Assembly: GCA_040218045.1 (NCBI GenBank)
Contig: JAVJQA010000032.1
Location: forward strand, 1 to 64,000
Source of the DNA: Marinoscillum sp040218045
Lineage (GTDB): Bacteria > Bacteroidota > Bacteroidia > Cytophagales > Cyclobacteriaceae
Length of the DNA: 64,000 nt
Direction: 5' to 3'
Shown: piece after piece, positions 43,266 to 52,037 of the stretch
Layout of the letters: every line of letters begins with the position of its first letter
Position numbering within the stretch: position 1 is the stretch's first letter
Position numbers and translations under genes: made by a program
Notes under the pieces: model-generated
Told to the model about the DNA's origin: nothing
The model's input: only the letters and a program-made list of their open reading frames with translations
The model's database searches: none

Positions 43266-45052
43266 AATGCGATACTCAACCCAAAATAAGGAGAAACATA
43301 TTTGGTCGCCTTATAACCACCATCGGCAGTAGGAGTGAAGCCCCAGAAATAATCTACTCCAGCGGCCAGGAACTTATTCAAATGATAAATGAATCGAACT
43401 TTGGCCAATGAACGCTCATCAAATGTGAAAGCGTCCTCCAGTGTGGTCAGGTTTCCTTTGATATAGCTGGCGTGCATAGATACTTTATCTCCTAATCGTT
43501 CAAGATCAGCATGAACTCTCACAGTGGCCGGTGTTTCCTCTGAAATGTCATCAGGAATCATCAGGCTACCACCAAGCTCTACTTTCTTCAGAATATGCCC
43601 GGTAAGACTTCCGTATATACCACTCATCTTTTGAGCTGCACCCAAACTATAGATTTTTGCATCTTTATTGATTTCATAGGTAGCATCGAAGAACTGTGGC
43701 AGGTAATGTTCCGAATAACTGAGTCTTTCAATTCTCACATCAGTGCTGAGCAAATCAGCAATAAAGTGGAACCTAAAATTGAAACCAGCACTCATTCCTG
43801 TGCCATCTTCAAATCCGTCTGCCATAGCTGAAGGTTCAGAAGTGGCAGTGAACTGGGATTGAAGTGAATCAAGTAGGGCAGGAGAGCTCACATCCAGTTT
43901 AGAGTAATTGGCAAACAGGTCAATCTGAATGAAAGGCACCCTTAGCAAAGTGATGCCCATATCAACTCCAACAGCACCAATTCCATCCCTTGTAAAGGAG
44001 TAAGTAGTCGATGTAGAGTCACTGGTAATGATCGGCGTCTGGTCTTTGTCTTTCACTATGGTAGACCCAAACTCTATGGTTTTGATGATTGGAATACCAG
44101 ACCAGGACAAAGGCCTGATATAAGGACGGATTGCCAACAGGTTCATTGATGCGGGATCAAAATCACTATACAACCCGTCTATACCAACCAAACCCCTAAA
44201 GCTCAGATCGTAATGAAGACCAACTTTGCGCTTTTCAAAAGACGTGGTATTGGTGTAGTTATTGATCAAGCCGCCAAAGCCGATCATAGTGTTGTCCAAT
44301 TGTCCAACTTTTACATAGATAGGATCACGCTTCTGCACCCCATATCGGATATAGGTTATCAACCTGGCAGCACCAATTCCGTCTTTAAACATCTCGGTTC
44401 TGACTTTCTTATCCTCAAGTCCGTATAGGATAGGAATGTTTAATCCCACTCCGACTTTTCCAATTGCAAACTCCGGGTTGAGCGTAAGCCCTACAAAATA
44501 TTGATCCTCTATTAGCGTGAAATTAAATCCACCGTTGAAAGAGCCACCTGAAGGAGCACTGCCCATTCCCGCACGGAAATCTTCTACCCGCTCACCACGA
44601 AGTGGTTCTTTATCGGATTTATCTTTCTTCTTTTTCTCTTCAACCTGCTCTTCTTCCTCGGGCTCTTCCTTTTCTTTTACTTCTTCTATTGGTGTCTTTA
44701 CACTGTCCACAGGATATCTCACGGTGTCTTGTGGAGGTAAGTCAAGCGTATCTGAAGCCGTATATGGATTTTGATCCAAACTATCAACAGCTATTGGTTC
44801 ATCGGAAATTCTGGTCGTATCTGTGACTAAGGTGTCTGATGCGGGAGCAGGTGTAGGAGTGTTTTGTGCTTCCTTCTGTCTCTTTTTTTCTTCTTTGGCC
44901 CTGCGCTTTTCTTCTTTGGCTTTGGCTTTCGGGTCTTCCCAGAGATAAGAGTAATCCTGATATGGATCCGCTTCCTCTTCCTGTGCGTAAGTGCTCACAG
45001 AGATCACTGATAGTAGAATATAGAATAGGGGAAATAATAAAAGTCTAGTCAT
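43262..45052 (-). CDS. large uncharacterised outer-membrane protein with charged linker
   Basis: 596 residues. Signal peptide (res 1-23), then a low-complexity Lys/Glu/Pro region (res ~30-160, first basic 'KAKAKEEKRRAKEEKKRQKE', then Pro/Thr/Asp, then Glu/Lys) and a ~430-residue beta-rich domain with barrel-like strands ending 'YVSPYFGLSIAF' (terminal Phe as in outer-membrane barrels). A family was not recognised. Its neighbours (TyrRS upstream, convergent barrel downstream) say nothing about its role. Confidence 0.7.
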   Translation of the reverse strand: MTRLLLFPLFYILLSVISVSTYAQEEEADPYQDYSYLWEDPKAKAKEEKRRAKEEKKRQKEAQNTPTPAPASDTLVTDTTRISDEPIAVDSLDQNPYTASDTLDLPPQDTVRYPVDSVKTPIEEVKEKEEPEEEEQVEEKKKKDKSDKEPLRGERVEDFRAGMGSAPSGGSFNGGFNFTLIEDQYFVGLTLNPEFAIGKVGVGLNIPILYGLEDKKVRTEMFKDGIGAARLITYIRYGVQKRDPIYVKVGQLDNTMIGFGGLINNYTNTTSFEKRKVGLHYDLSFRGLVGIDGLYSDFDPASMNLLAIRPYIRPLSWSGIPIIKTIEFGSTIVKDKDQTPIITSDSTSTTYSFTRDGIGAVGVDMGITLLRVPFIQIDLFANYSKLDVSSPALLDSLQSQFTATSEPSAMADGFEDGTGMSAGFNFRFHFIADLLSTDVRIERLSYSEHYLPQFFDATYEINKDAKIYSLGAAQKMSGIYGSLTGHILKKVELGGSLMIPDDISEETPATVRVHADLERLGDKVSMHASYIKGNLTTLEDAFTFDERSLAKVRFIYHLNKFLAAGVDYFWGFTPTADGGYKATKYVSPYFGLSIAF

Positions 45053-45099
45053 GGCCTGAATTAGTCATACGGATTGTAAAAATAGTACAATCAAGGTGA

Positions 45100-46398
45100 C
45101 TATGAAACACAAATTAAATAGTAGTTCTTTTTGCCCTTTTGCGCAAGCAAATATTTTCCCTGAAGTAGTTCGAAATTCGGTTTATCATCACCTGAATCAA
45201 TTTTCTGCTTATTGATACTAACACCGCCTCCTTTGATCATTCTCCTTGCTTCACCTTTTGAGGGAAACACTACTCCATTGGTTACCTCACTCAGTAAGTC
45301 AATGATTGATTCAGTGGCTTCCAGTTCGCTTTGTGATATGCCTGCCTTTGGAACACCCTCAAAGACCTGAAGTAACGTTTTCTCATCCAAGGATACTAGG
45401 TCTTCAGTGGTGGATTTACCAAAAAGAATGTTAGAAGCTTTTTGAGCATTGATGAGCTCTGCTTCTGAGTGAACCATCTTGGTGATTTCCTCAGCCAATT
45501 TCATTTGAAGGGTTCGTACGTGTGGTGCTTCTCTGTGTTCACCAATCAGTACTTCAATGGTTGCTCTCGTGAGAAAAGTGAAGATCTTAATGTATTTCTC
45601 GGCATCTTCATCGGAAGTATTCAGCCAGTATTGGTAAAATTCATAAGGTGAGGTTCTATTGGCATCCAGCCAGATGTTTCCACCTTCTGTTTTTCCGAAT
45701 TTGGTGCCATCAGCCTTAGTAATGAGCGGACAAGTAAGCGCATAAGCCTTACCGCCACCAATTCTTCTGATGAGCTCAGTGCCAGTTGTTATATTGCCCC
45801 ATTGATCACTACCACCCATTTGAAGGGTACATTGCTCATTTTTGTAAAGGTGCAGGAAATCATAACCTTGCACGAGCTGGTAGGTGAACTCTGTAAAACT
45901 CATACCATCAGAAGATTCTGCGGAGAGCCTTTTTTTCACCGAGTCCTTGGCCATCATATAGTTGACCGTAATATGCTTGCCAACATCACGAATAAAATCA
46001 AGAAAGGAGAATTCTTTCATCCAATCATAGTTGTTGACCAGTTTCGCAGCGTTTGGGGCGGCGGAATCAAATTCAAGGAATCTAGCCAACTGACTTTTAA
46101 TAGATTCCTGGTTGTGCCGAAGTGTCTCCTCATCCAGGAGATTTCTTTCTGCTGATTTTCCAGAAGGATCACCAATCATTCCAGTAGCGCCACCGATAAG
46201 CGCATAAGGTTTATGACCACACTCCTGAAAGTGCTTAAGCATCATTACGCTCACCAGGTGTCCGATGTGAAGAGAGTCTGCTGTTGGGTCAATCCCGACA
46301 TACGCTGCGCGCATGCTTTCCATCAGGTGTTCATCAGTCTCTGGCATGATGTCCTGAATCATACCCCTCCATTTCAGTTCAGCTACAAAATCTTTCAT
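45100..46398 (-). CDS. tyrS: tyrosyl-tRNA synthetase
   Basis: 432 residues, standard for bacterial TyrRS. Class I signature HIGH at res 44-47 ('DSLHIGHLVSV'), KMSKS counterpart 'KFGKTEGG', tyrosine-binding 'QGYDFLHLY' and 'GGSDQWGNI', and a C-terminal S4 RNA-binding domain ('EARRMIKGGGVSINKQKI'). Charges tRNA-Tyr. No T-box or other leader is evident upstream. Confidence 0.97.
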   Translation of the reverse strand: MKDFVAELKWRGMIQDIMPETDEHLMESMRAAYVGIDPTADSLHIGHLVSVMMLKHFQECGHKPYALIGGATGMIGDPSGKSAERNLLDEETLRHNQESIKSQLARFLEFDSAAPNAAKLVNNYDWMKEFSFLDFIRDVGKHITVNYMMAKDSVKKRLSAESSDGMSFTEFTYQLVQGYDFLHLYKNEQCTLQMGGSDQWGNITTGTELIRRIGGGKAYALTCPLITKADGTKFGKTEGGNIWLDANRTSPYEFYQYWLNTSDEDAEKYIKIFTFLTRATIEVLIGEHREAPHVRTLQMKLAEEITKMVHSEAELINAQKASNILFGKSTTEDLVSLDEKTLLQVFEGVPKAGISQSELEATESIIDLLSEVTNGVVFPSKGEARRMIKGGGVSINKQKIDSGDDKPNFELLQGKYLLAQKGKKNYYLICVS

Positions 46399-46759
46399 GA
46401 GGATTGTTTAGTCATTCAAATTCGCGCACAAAAATAGGAGGACTCGCAGAATTCAATCGATTTGAAGAGATTATTTTTCTAGAGGTAAGAAGGTGAGTCC
46501 GGAAATGGTAATATACTGCTTTGAGAAGGTAATGTGTAGAAGGAGGTCAAGATCGCCCCCTTCTACGAATCTATGATTGATCAGTGCATTTGAGAGATGC
46601 ACCTACTTTGATTTCTGATTAGGGGAGTTGCCATTTGTATGCCAATCCAGTTTAAAATATTTAACCTGCTGAAAATCAGTAGTAAAGAATTTTTACGTGG
46701 AAGTGAACCAGACAAAAGAGTCTAAAAATGAGATTTTGATTCTCATTTTGAAATGAGCA
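46399..46759. other. 361-bp intergenic region
   Basis: No gene found. Three hairpins are visible: GTAGAAGG (46536-46543) with CCTTCTAC (46559-46566); GTGCAT (46584-46589) with ATGCAC (46597-46602); and the terminator-like one at 46725-46749. The left ~100 bp must hold the tyrS promoter. Confidence 0.5.
46725..46749 (-). terminator. possible terminator of the Anbu operon
   Basis: AAAATGAGA (46725-46733) and TCTCATTTT (46741-46749) form a perfect 9-bp stem 11 bp past the transglutaminase stop. No clear U tract beyond the T-rich stem end, hence the moderate score. Confidence 0.5.
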
Positions 46760-47581
46760 TCAGGAAATTTGCTGGATCACCACTTCAAATTCCAACTCAG
46801 AGGAGGTGCTGCCTCGATAAGAGCCCTGAACTGGAAAGGTGTTTTCAGGAAGGTGGCTAACTGCTATGGGCACATAATGATCTGTGGCCAGAATGCCTGC
46901 ACTCGGGTCTAGTCCAATCCAGCCCGCTCCCGGAAGCCATGCTTCTACCCAGGCGTGAAGCTCATGTCCGTTTCCAAGTTCCGGATTGTAAGAGTAGCCA
47001 CTCACAAATCGTGCAGGCACATGAGCATTGCGAAGCATCTGGATCAGCATCCAGGAAAGGTCCCTGCAGGAGCCATTTTTAGCTTCGAAGCAAGCTGAGG
47101 GATCCAATAACGTAGGTTCATACCGGGAATCGTGCTTCCAGTTTGACTGGATTTCTTTATTGAGAAAAGTTAGAAAGGTGACTGGATTGCCGCCAGATAG
47201 CTGCTCAATATTACGGACCCATGAGCGTATGCTTTCGGGAAGTTTGTCTCCCTTCAGGAAAATTTCCAGTGCTTGGTGATGGTCGATTTTGGGTTCTGTT
47301 TCTACAAGAAAATTGAAAGGGTTAAGTTCCTCTGTTGCTACCTGCATATGTACTTCAATGCTCATCTGGTTAATCTCCTGATTAAACCAGCACTGATGAA
47401 ATGCATTGTTTTCTGCATCTACTCTAAAGGCGAGACCTGATGGAGCTGGCGATAGCTTGATGTCAAAGGATTTGACAGATAAGTAATTGCGGTGAGCAGG
47501 ATAGAAATACAGATGATGTGGCTCTACGAATACTTCGCTTCCATAACTGTAAGTGGTCCGGTGGCGTATGTCCAATATCAC
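46760..47581 (-). CDS. transglutaminase-like protease (Anbu operon)
   Basis: 273 residues. N-terminal beta domain typical of bacterial transglutaminase-like proteins, then the papain-fold core with triad C172 ('NGSCRDLSWML'), H209 ('HELHAWVEAWLPG') and D225 ('GLDPSAG'). Enzymes of this group cut or form amide bonds. Overlaps the Anbu gene by 4 bp and is the last gene of the operon. The presence of all catalytic residues suggests it is active. Confidence 0.92.
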   Translation of the reverse strand: MILDIRHRTTYSYGSEVFVEPHHLYFYPAHRNYLSVKSFDIKLSPAPSGLAFRVDAENNAFHQCWFNQEINQMSIEVHMQVATEELNPFNFLVETEPKIDHHQALEIFLKGDKLPESIRSWVRNIEQLSGGNPVTFLTFLNKEIQSNWKHDSRYEPTLLDPSACFEAKNGSCRDLSWMLIQMLRNAHVPARFVSGYSYNPELGNGHELHAWVEAWLPGAGWIGLDPSAGILATDHYVPIAVSHLPENTFPVQGSYRGSTSSELEFEVVIQQIS

Positions 47582-48321
47582 TGAAGAAGGGGCATTTGCT
47601 CATCTGCCGTAAGGGCCCTGGAAAGAGCTACCGCCGGGAGTTTATCTATTCCATCTTTCAACCGGGCATTCCAAAATTCAGAAATGTGACCAAGTTCTTT
47701 TTCATCAAACCTTTGTTCATAAAGTTTATACTCATTGTTTTTAAGTACAACGGTATCTATAGGGTAATCCACATCATTAGCTGAAATCCTGGTTGCATCA
47801 AAGGATAAAAAGCCGCTTTTGAGACCAAATTCAAGTCTGGATTCATAGGTGAGTGATCGCTTTAATATTGGATTCCCAAAGCCGGTATTTCCGATGATGA
47901 CATAAGGCGTACCTTTTCCAATTTCAATCCAATTTCCCTGAGGATACAGCAAATACAATTTGGGTTCCTTGTCTTCTTCAAGCTGACCACCAACAATGGA
48001 GAACAAATTAAAACTCAATCCAGCTTCGTAAAGGCTTCTTTTATCTTCCAGAGCTACACGTTTCACTTGCTCACCAAACTGATTGACGGCTTTGTAAAGC
48101 TTGGTGAACTTCTCATCCTGAGCTTCGATCACTTCACCAAAATAGGTGATGGCTTTGTCCCTGACAGAGCGCAAACCTGACGTCATGATGAAGAAACTGT
48201 GCTTGTCACGCTGTACGCTAAAGATCTTCTTTGCAGTAGTGGTATCATTGCCTGATGTGATCCGTGTATCGGCCAACCCTACTATACCTTCCTTACTTAA
48301 AATACCTAAACAAAAGGTCAT
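47578..48321 (-). CDS. Anbu-type (proteasome-fold) peptidase
   Basis: 247 residues. An Ntn-hydrolase of the HslV/proteasome beta superfamily: Thr2 after the initiator Met as candidate nucleophile ('MTFCLGILSKEG'), Asp18 ('GLADTR') and Lys32 ('AKKIFSV'), the usual T-D-K set, then 'FFIMTSGLRSVRDKAI'. The gene context (permuted ATP-grasp, alpha-E, transglutaminase) is the diagnostic Anbu operon. Anbu forms helical or ring assemblies; its substrates are not established. Confidence 0.9.
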   Translation of the reverse strand: MTFCLGILSKEGIVGLADTRITSGNDTTTAKKIFSVQRDKHSFFIMTSGLRSVRDKAITYFGEVIEAQDEKFTKLYKAVNQFGEQVKRVALEDKRSLYEAGLSFNLFSIVGGQLEEDKEPKLYLLYPQGNWIEIGKGTPYVIIGNTGFGNPILKRSLTYESRLEFGLKSGFLSFDATRISANDVDYPIDTVVLKNNEYKLYEQRFDEKELGHISEFWNARLKDGIDKLPAVALSRALTADEQMPLLQ

Positions 48322-48323
48322 AA

Positions 48324-49295
48324 TTATTGCTCCTGAGATTGACTTACGAAGTTAGGCTGAATCCTAAAATATTGTTCATATACAGCTGTGGAAATATCAT
48401 TGATCCTAAATTGCAATCTATCGAGGTATTCATGAAGGCCAGACTTGAACACGTCGTTGATATCGGCATACTCAAGTTCAGACCGCAATATCCCCAATTC
48501 CTTCTCAGCACGATTGGTGAATCCTCGTCTGGCATCTGATATTTCATGAAGGCAAGCTTCTGCATTGATGAGGCAAAACAGGATAGACCTTGGGAAATAA
48601 GCATTTAGCACAAGGTACTGTACGATATTTTTTGGTTCAATTTTTCCATGAAGCATTTTGTAAGCATTAAAACCACTCACGGATTTCAGTAGAGCATTCC
48701 AATGAAGAAAATCCAGAGGTGAACCCACCTCATCAACAGACGGAAGCAACACATGATATTTCACATCCAGGATCCGACTTGTTTTATCAGCACGTTCCAA
48801 AAACTGTCCAAGCTTGTTGAAATACCAACCTTGGGTTCTTGGCGATGTATCATAGCCAATTCCCTGATATAGCTGGAGTTTGTATTTGATCTGCTTGAAG
48901 CATTCCGGATCTAATTTATTCCATGCTTTTCTTTTTACAGCCACCTGCATAAAATGATACAAATCATTCAATACTTCCCATGTTTCTTTAGAAATACTTT
49001 CTCTTACCTGTCTGGCATTTTCCCTTGCTCTACTGACTGAGGAAAGGATAGAATTGTCGTTTCGCTCGTCAAAAGCAAGAAATTTTATGGCATTCTCCCT
49101 GCTATAGTCTTTATATAATGTCTGATAAAACTGGTTATCACCCGTTGCCAGTACGAGTGGCTTCCATTGTTCCTCCATACCTGGGGGCAAATCAATAGAG
49201 AGATTAAAATTCACATCTATAAACCGGGAATAGTTCTCTGCTCTTTCTGTATATCGACCTAGCCAAAACAGCGAATCTGCAACTCTACTTAACAT
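48324..49295 (-). CDS. alpha-E domain protein (Anbu operon)
   Basis: 323 residues, all helical, with the conserved start 'MLSRVADSLFWLGRYTERAE' of the alpha-E family (COG2307). Biochemical role unknown; the family always accompanies the circularly permuted ATP-grasp protein and was proposed to take part in peptide synthesis or tagging. 2 bp separate it from the Anbu gene and 14 bp from the ATP-grasp gene. Confidence 0.93.
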   Translation of the reverse strand: MLSRVADSLFWLGRYTERAENYSRFIDVNFNLSIDLPPGMEEQWKPLVLATGDNQFYQTLYKDYSRENAIKFLAFDERNDNSILSSVSRARENARQVRESISKETWEVLNDLYHFMQVAVKRKAWNKLDPECFKQIKYKLQLYQGIGYDTSPRTQGWYFNKLGQFLERADKTSRILDVKYHVLLPSVDEVGSPLDFLHWNALLKSVSGFNAYKMLHGKIEPKNIVQYLVLNAYFPRSILFCLINAEACLHEISDARRGFTNRAEKELGILRSELEYADINDVFKSGLHEYLDRLQFRINDISTAVYEQYFRIQPNFVSQSQEQ

Positions 49296-49309
49296 ATGAT
49301 CATCATTTT

Positions 49310-50734
49310 TTAGTCAAACAAAACCCAGGTGTCTTTGCTGGCTCCCCCTTGTGAGGAATTTACCACTAGGGAACCCTCCACCATCGCCACTCTTGTTAAG
49401 GCTCCGGGTAAAACCTTAATTTCCTTCCCACACAGAACATAAGGGCGCAGGTCAACATGTCGGGGAGCAATTCCCTTATCTGTGAGTGTGGGTACCGTAG
49501 AAAGTGATAGGGTAGGTTGTGCGATATAACTTCTCGGTTTGGCCTGGACCAACTTTCGGAATTTCTCATGTTCTTCTTTCGATGCTTTAGGGCCTATGAG
49601 CATTCCATATCCCCCAGCGGCATTGGTTTCTTTTACTACCAGTTCTTCTATATGCTCAATCACATATTTACGATCGGCCTCATCAGAACATAGATAAGTA
49701 GGCACATTTTCGATGATCGCATCTTGATCAAGGTAATATTTGATGAGTTTTGGTACATAAGCGTAAACAGCCTTATCATCAGCAATACCGGTTCCAGGCG
49801 CATTGGCTAGTGCCACATTACCTTGTAGATAAGCTTCAAAAATACCGGGAACTCCAAGCATAGAGTTTGGATTGAATGTCAGGGGATCCAAAAATGTATC
49901 ATCAATTCTTCTATAAATTACGTCCACCTGTCTTAGACCTTTGGTCGTCTGCATGTAAACCTTTTTGTTTTCCACAATTAAATCCTGACCGGTCACAAGT
50001 TCCACGCCCATTTGCTGGGCCAGGTAGGAGTGTTCAAAGTATGCAGAATTGAAAATTCCCGGTGTTAATACCACAATAGTGGGGTTTTCCTTGTCACTCA
50101 GGTATTGGAGTTTTGATCGCAGCATGGTGGCGTACTCAGACACCGGGCGAACTCCTAGGTTGGTGAAAAGGGCAGGAAAGGCCTGTTTAATGATTTCCCT
50201 GTTCTCCAACATGTAGGATACGCCTGATGGACACCTGAGATTGTCTTCCAGCACATAGAACTTTCCACTGCGATCCCTTACTATATCACTTCCGGTAATG
50301 TGGCACCAGATGCCTTTAGGAGGCTTTAGTCCCCGGCAGGGCTCCAGGTAATCACTGCTGGAAAGAATCAGCTCCTTTGGAACCACTCCATCTTTTAAGA
50401 TCATCTGATCTCCATAAATATCATCAAGAAAGAGGTTCAGTGCAGTGATGCGTTGAATTAAGCCTTTCTCAATTATTTCCCATTCTTTTCCATTGATGAT
50501 CCGAGGAATGAGATCGAGATGAAGGATTTTCTCTATTCCCTGATTGTCATGATAAACATTAAAGGTCATACCCATTGACATCTGGGCTTTATCAGCAGAA
50601 TCCTGAAGTTGCCACAATTTCTTTTTCGAGAACTTCTCAAGATAATATTTGAACTCAGAATATGAACTTCTACAAGTCGTTTCTTCAAACATTTCATCGA
50701 AATGTTCAGATGGTTGATAGTGATTAAATAACAA
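49310..50734 (-). CDS. circularly permuted ATP-grasp protein (Anbu operon)
   Basis: 474 residues of the COG2308 family. Recognisable blocks are 'RGLKPPKGIWCHITGSDIVR', 'YVLEDNLRCPSGVSYMLENR', 'VDVIYRRIDDTFLDPLTF' and 'RHVDLRPYVLCGKEIKVLPG' with 'VVNSSQGG' near the end. ATP-grasp enzymes join carboxylates to amines with ATP; a role in making a peptide or tag is proposed for the operon. First gene of the four-gene unit; 233 bp upstream to the divergent holA. Confidence 0.93.
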   Translation of the reverse strand: MLFNHYQPSEHFDEMFEETTCRSSYSEFKYYLEKFSKKKLWQLQDSADKAQMSMGMTFNVYHDNQGIEKILHLDLIPRIINGKEWEIIEKGLIQRITALNLFLDDIYGDQMILKDGVVPKELILSSSDYLEPCRGLKPPKGIWCHITGSDIVRDRSGKFYVLEDNLRCPSGVSYMLENREIIKQAFPALFTNLGVRPVSEYATMLRSKLQYLSDKENPTIVVLTPGIFNSAYFEHSYLAQQMGVELVTGQDLIVENKKVYMQTTKGLRQVDVIYRRIDDTFLDPLTFNPNSMLGVPGIFEAYLQGNVALANAPGTGIADDKAVYAYVPKLIKYYLDQDAIIENVPTYLCSDEADRKYVIEHIEELVVKETNAAGGYGMLIGPKASKEEHEKFRKLVQAKPRSYIAQPTLSLSTVPTLTDKGIAPRHVDLRPYVLCGKEIKVLPGALTRVAMVEGSLVVNSSQGGASKDTWVLFD

Positions 50735-50967
50735 TATCCTTCGGTTGATTTAATAAATACTCCTAAAAATTATTAATATTTAATCTAATTAGCACTATGA
50801 TTATGTAATTATTAATGATTTCAATAAAAGTGTTTCAATTTGTCAATTTACTTTTCATTCAACATGTTCAATTTGTATTATTTTGAACGGGACACTTGGA
50901 AATTGCAGACAACATAAAAATCATTCCAACTCAATGGTGATCTCCACTGGCATATTAACTTTACCCA

Positions 50968-51987
50968 ATGGCTGAATATGGTGAGATCATCAAAGACCTT
51001 CAAAGCGGCAAATACGCTCCGGTTTATTTTCTTCAGGGTGAAGAGCCTTTCTTCATTGACAACATCATTGCGAACATAGAGCACAATGCACTGGATGAAG
51101 CACAAAAGAGTTTTAATCAATATGTGTTGTACGGGAAGGAAATAGCCTTTACAGATATTCTCAACGTAGCCCGTAAATATCCAATGATGGGTGAGCGACA
51201 GGTGGTCATTGTAAAAGAAGCCCAGGAGATAAAAGATTGGAAGCGGGAAGATGCTCAAACGATGCTCACGGCATACCTTGAAAATCCATTGGCCACTTCC
51301 ATTTTAGTGTTTGGTTATAAATACAAGACGCTGGACCGCAGAACCAAGATTGCCAAGACCCTCGAAAAACACACGGTTTTTCTGAATTCCAAAAGGATCT
51401 ATGATGACAAAGTGCCCGGTTGGGTGAGGTCATATGCACAGGCTACTGGAGCCAATATCTCAGAAAAAGCCATTATGATTCTTTCAGAGAATATTGGCAA
51501 TAACCTTCAGCGACTGGCAAATGAATTGGATAAGCTGAAACTGAATGTGCCTGATGGGCAGCAGATTGATGAAATGGCTGTGCAGAAGTATGTGGGTATT
51601 AGCAAGGACTACAACACTTTCGAGCTTCAGAAAGCCCTTTCGCTCAGGGACGAGGTAAAGGCTTATAAAATTGTCACTTATTTTGCGGCCAATCCTTCCA
51701 GCAATCCACTGATCCTGATAATCGCCAATTTATATGCATACTTCTCTAAACTACTGGCCATTCATCACCAGAGTGCCTATGACAAGAACTCGGTAGCAAG
51801 GGCAATTGGGGTGAATCCATTTTTCGCATCTGAGTACATTCAGGCAGCAAAGAATTATCCGGTAAACGTGGTGGTTAGAAATATCGAAACGATTCATCAA
51901 GCAGATTTACAGTCCAAAGGCATTGGGTATGGGCCGATGAAGGAGGGTGAAATTCTTTCCGAGTTAATTTTTAAACTAATGCATTGA
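50968..51987 (+). CDS. holA: DNA polymerase III, delta subunit
   Basis: 339 residues. AAA+-like clamp-loader subunit with 'PVYFLQGEEPFFIDNIIANI' at the N-terminus, 'ARKYPMMGERQVVIVKEAQE' and the C-terminal collar 'FELQKALSLRDEVKAYKIV'. It opens the beta clamp within the clamp loader. Its stop overlaps the frame of the next gene; TAACTTTA upstream at about 50958 could be part of its promoter. Confidence 0.93.
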   Translation: MAEYGEIIKDLQSGKYAPVYFLQGEEPFFIDNIIANIEHNALDEAQKSFNQYVLYGKEIAFTDILNVARKYPMMGERQVVIVKEAQEIKDWKREDAQTMLTAYLENPLATSILVFGYKYKTLDRRTKIAKTLEKHTVFLNSKRIYDDKVPGWVRSYAQATGANISEKAIMILSENIGNNLQRLANELDKLKLNVPDGQQIDEMAVQKYVGISKDYNTFELQKALSLRDEVKAYKIVTYFAANPSSNPLILIIANLYAYFSKLLAIHHQSAYDKNSVARAIGVNPFFASEYIQAAKNYPVNVVVRNIETIHQADLQSKGIGYGPMKEGEILSELIFKLMH

Positions 51988-52037
51988 TACAAATCACCTT
52001 GATTTTACGTTCAAAGCTTAAAATACGATTCTTCAGC

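Noticed and set aside
51984..52037. Upstream start of the giant TPR protein
   Set aside because: It precedes a clear signal peptide, which would be buried.
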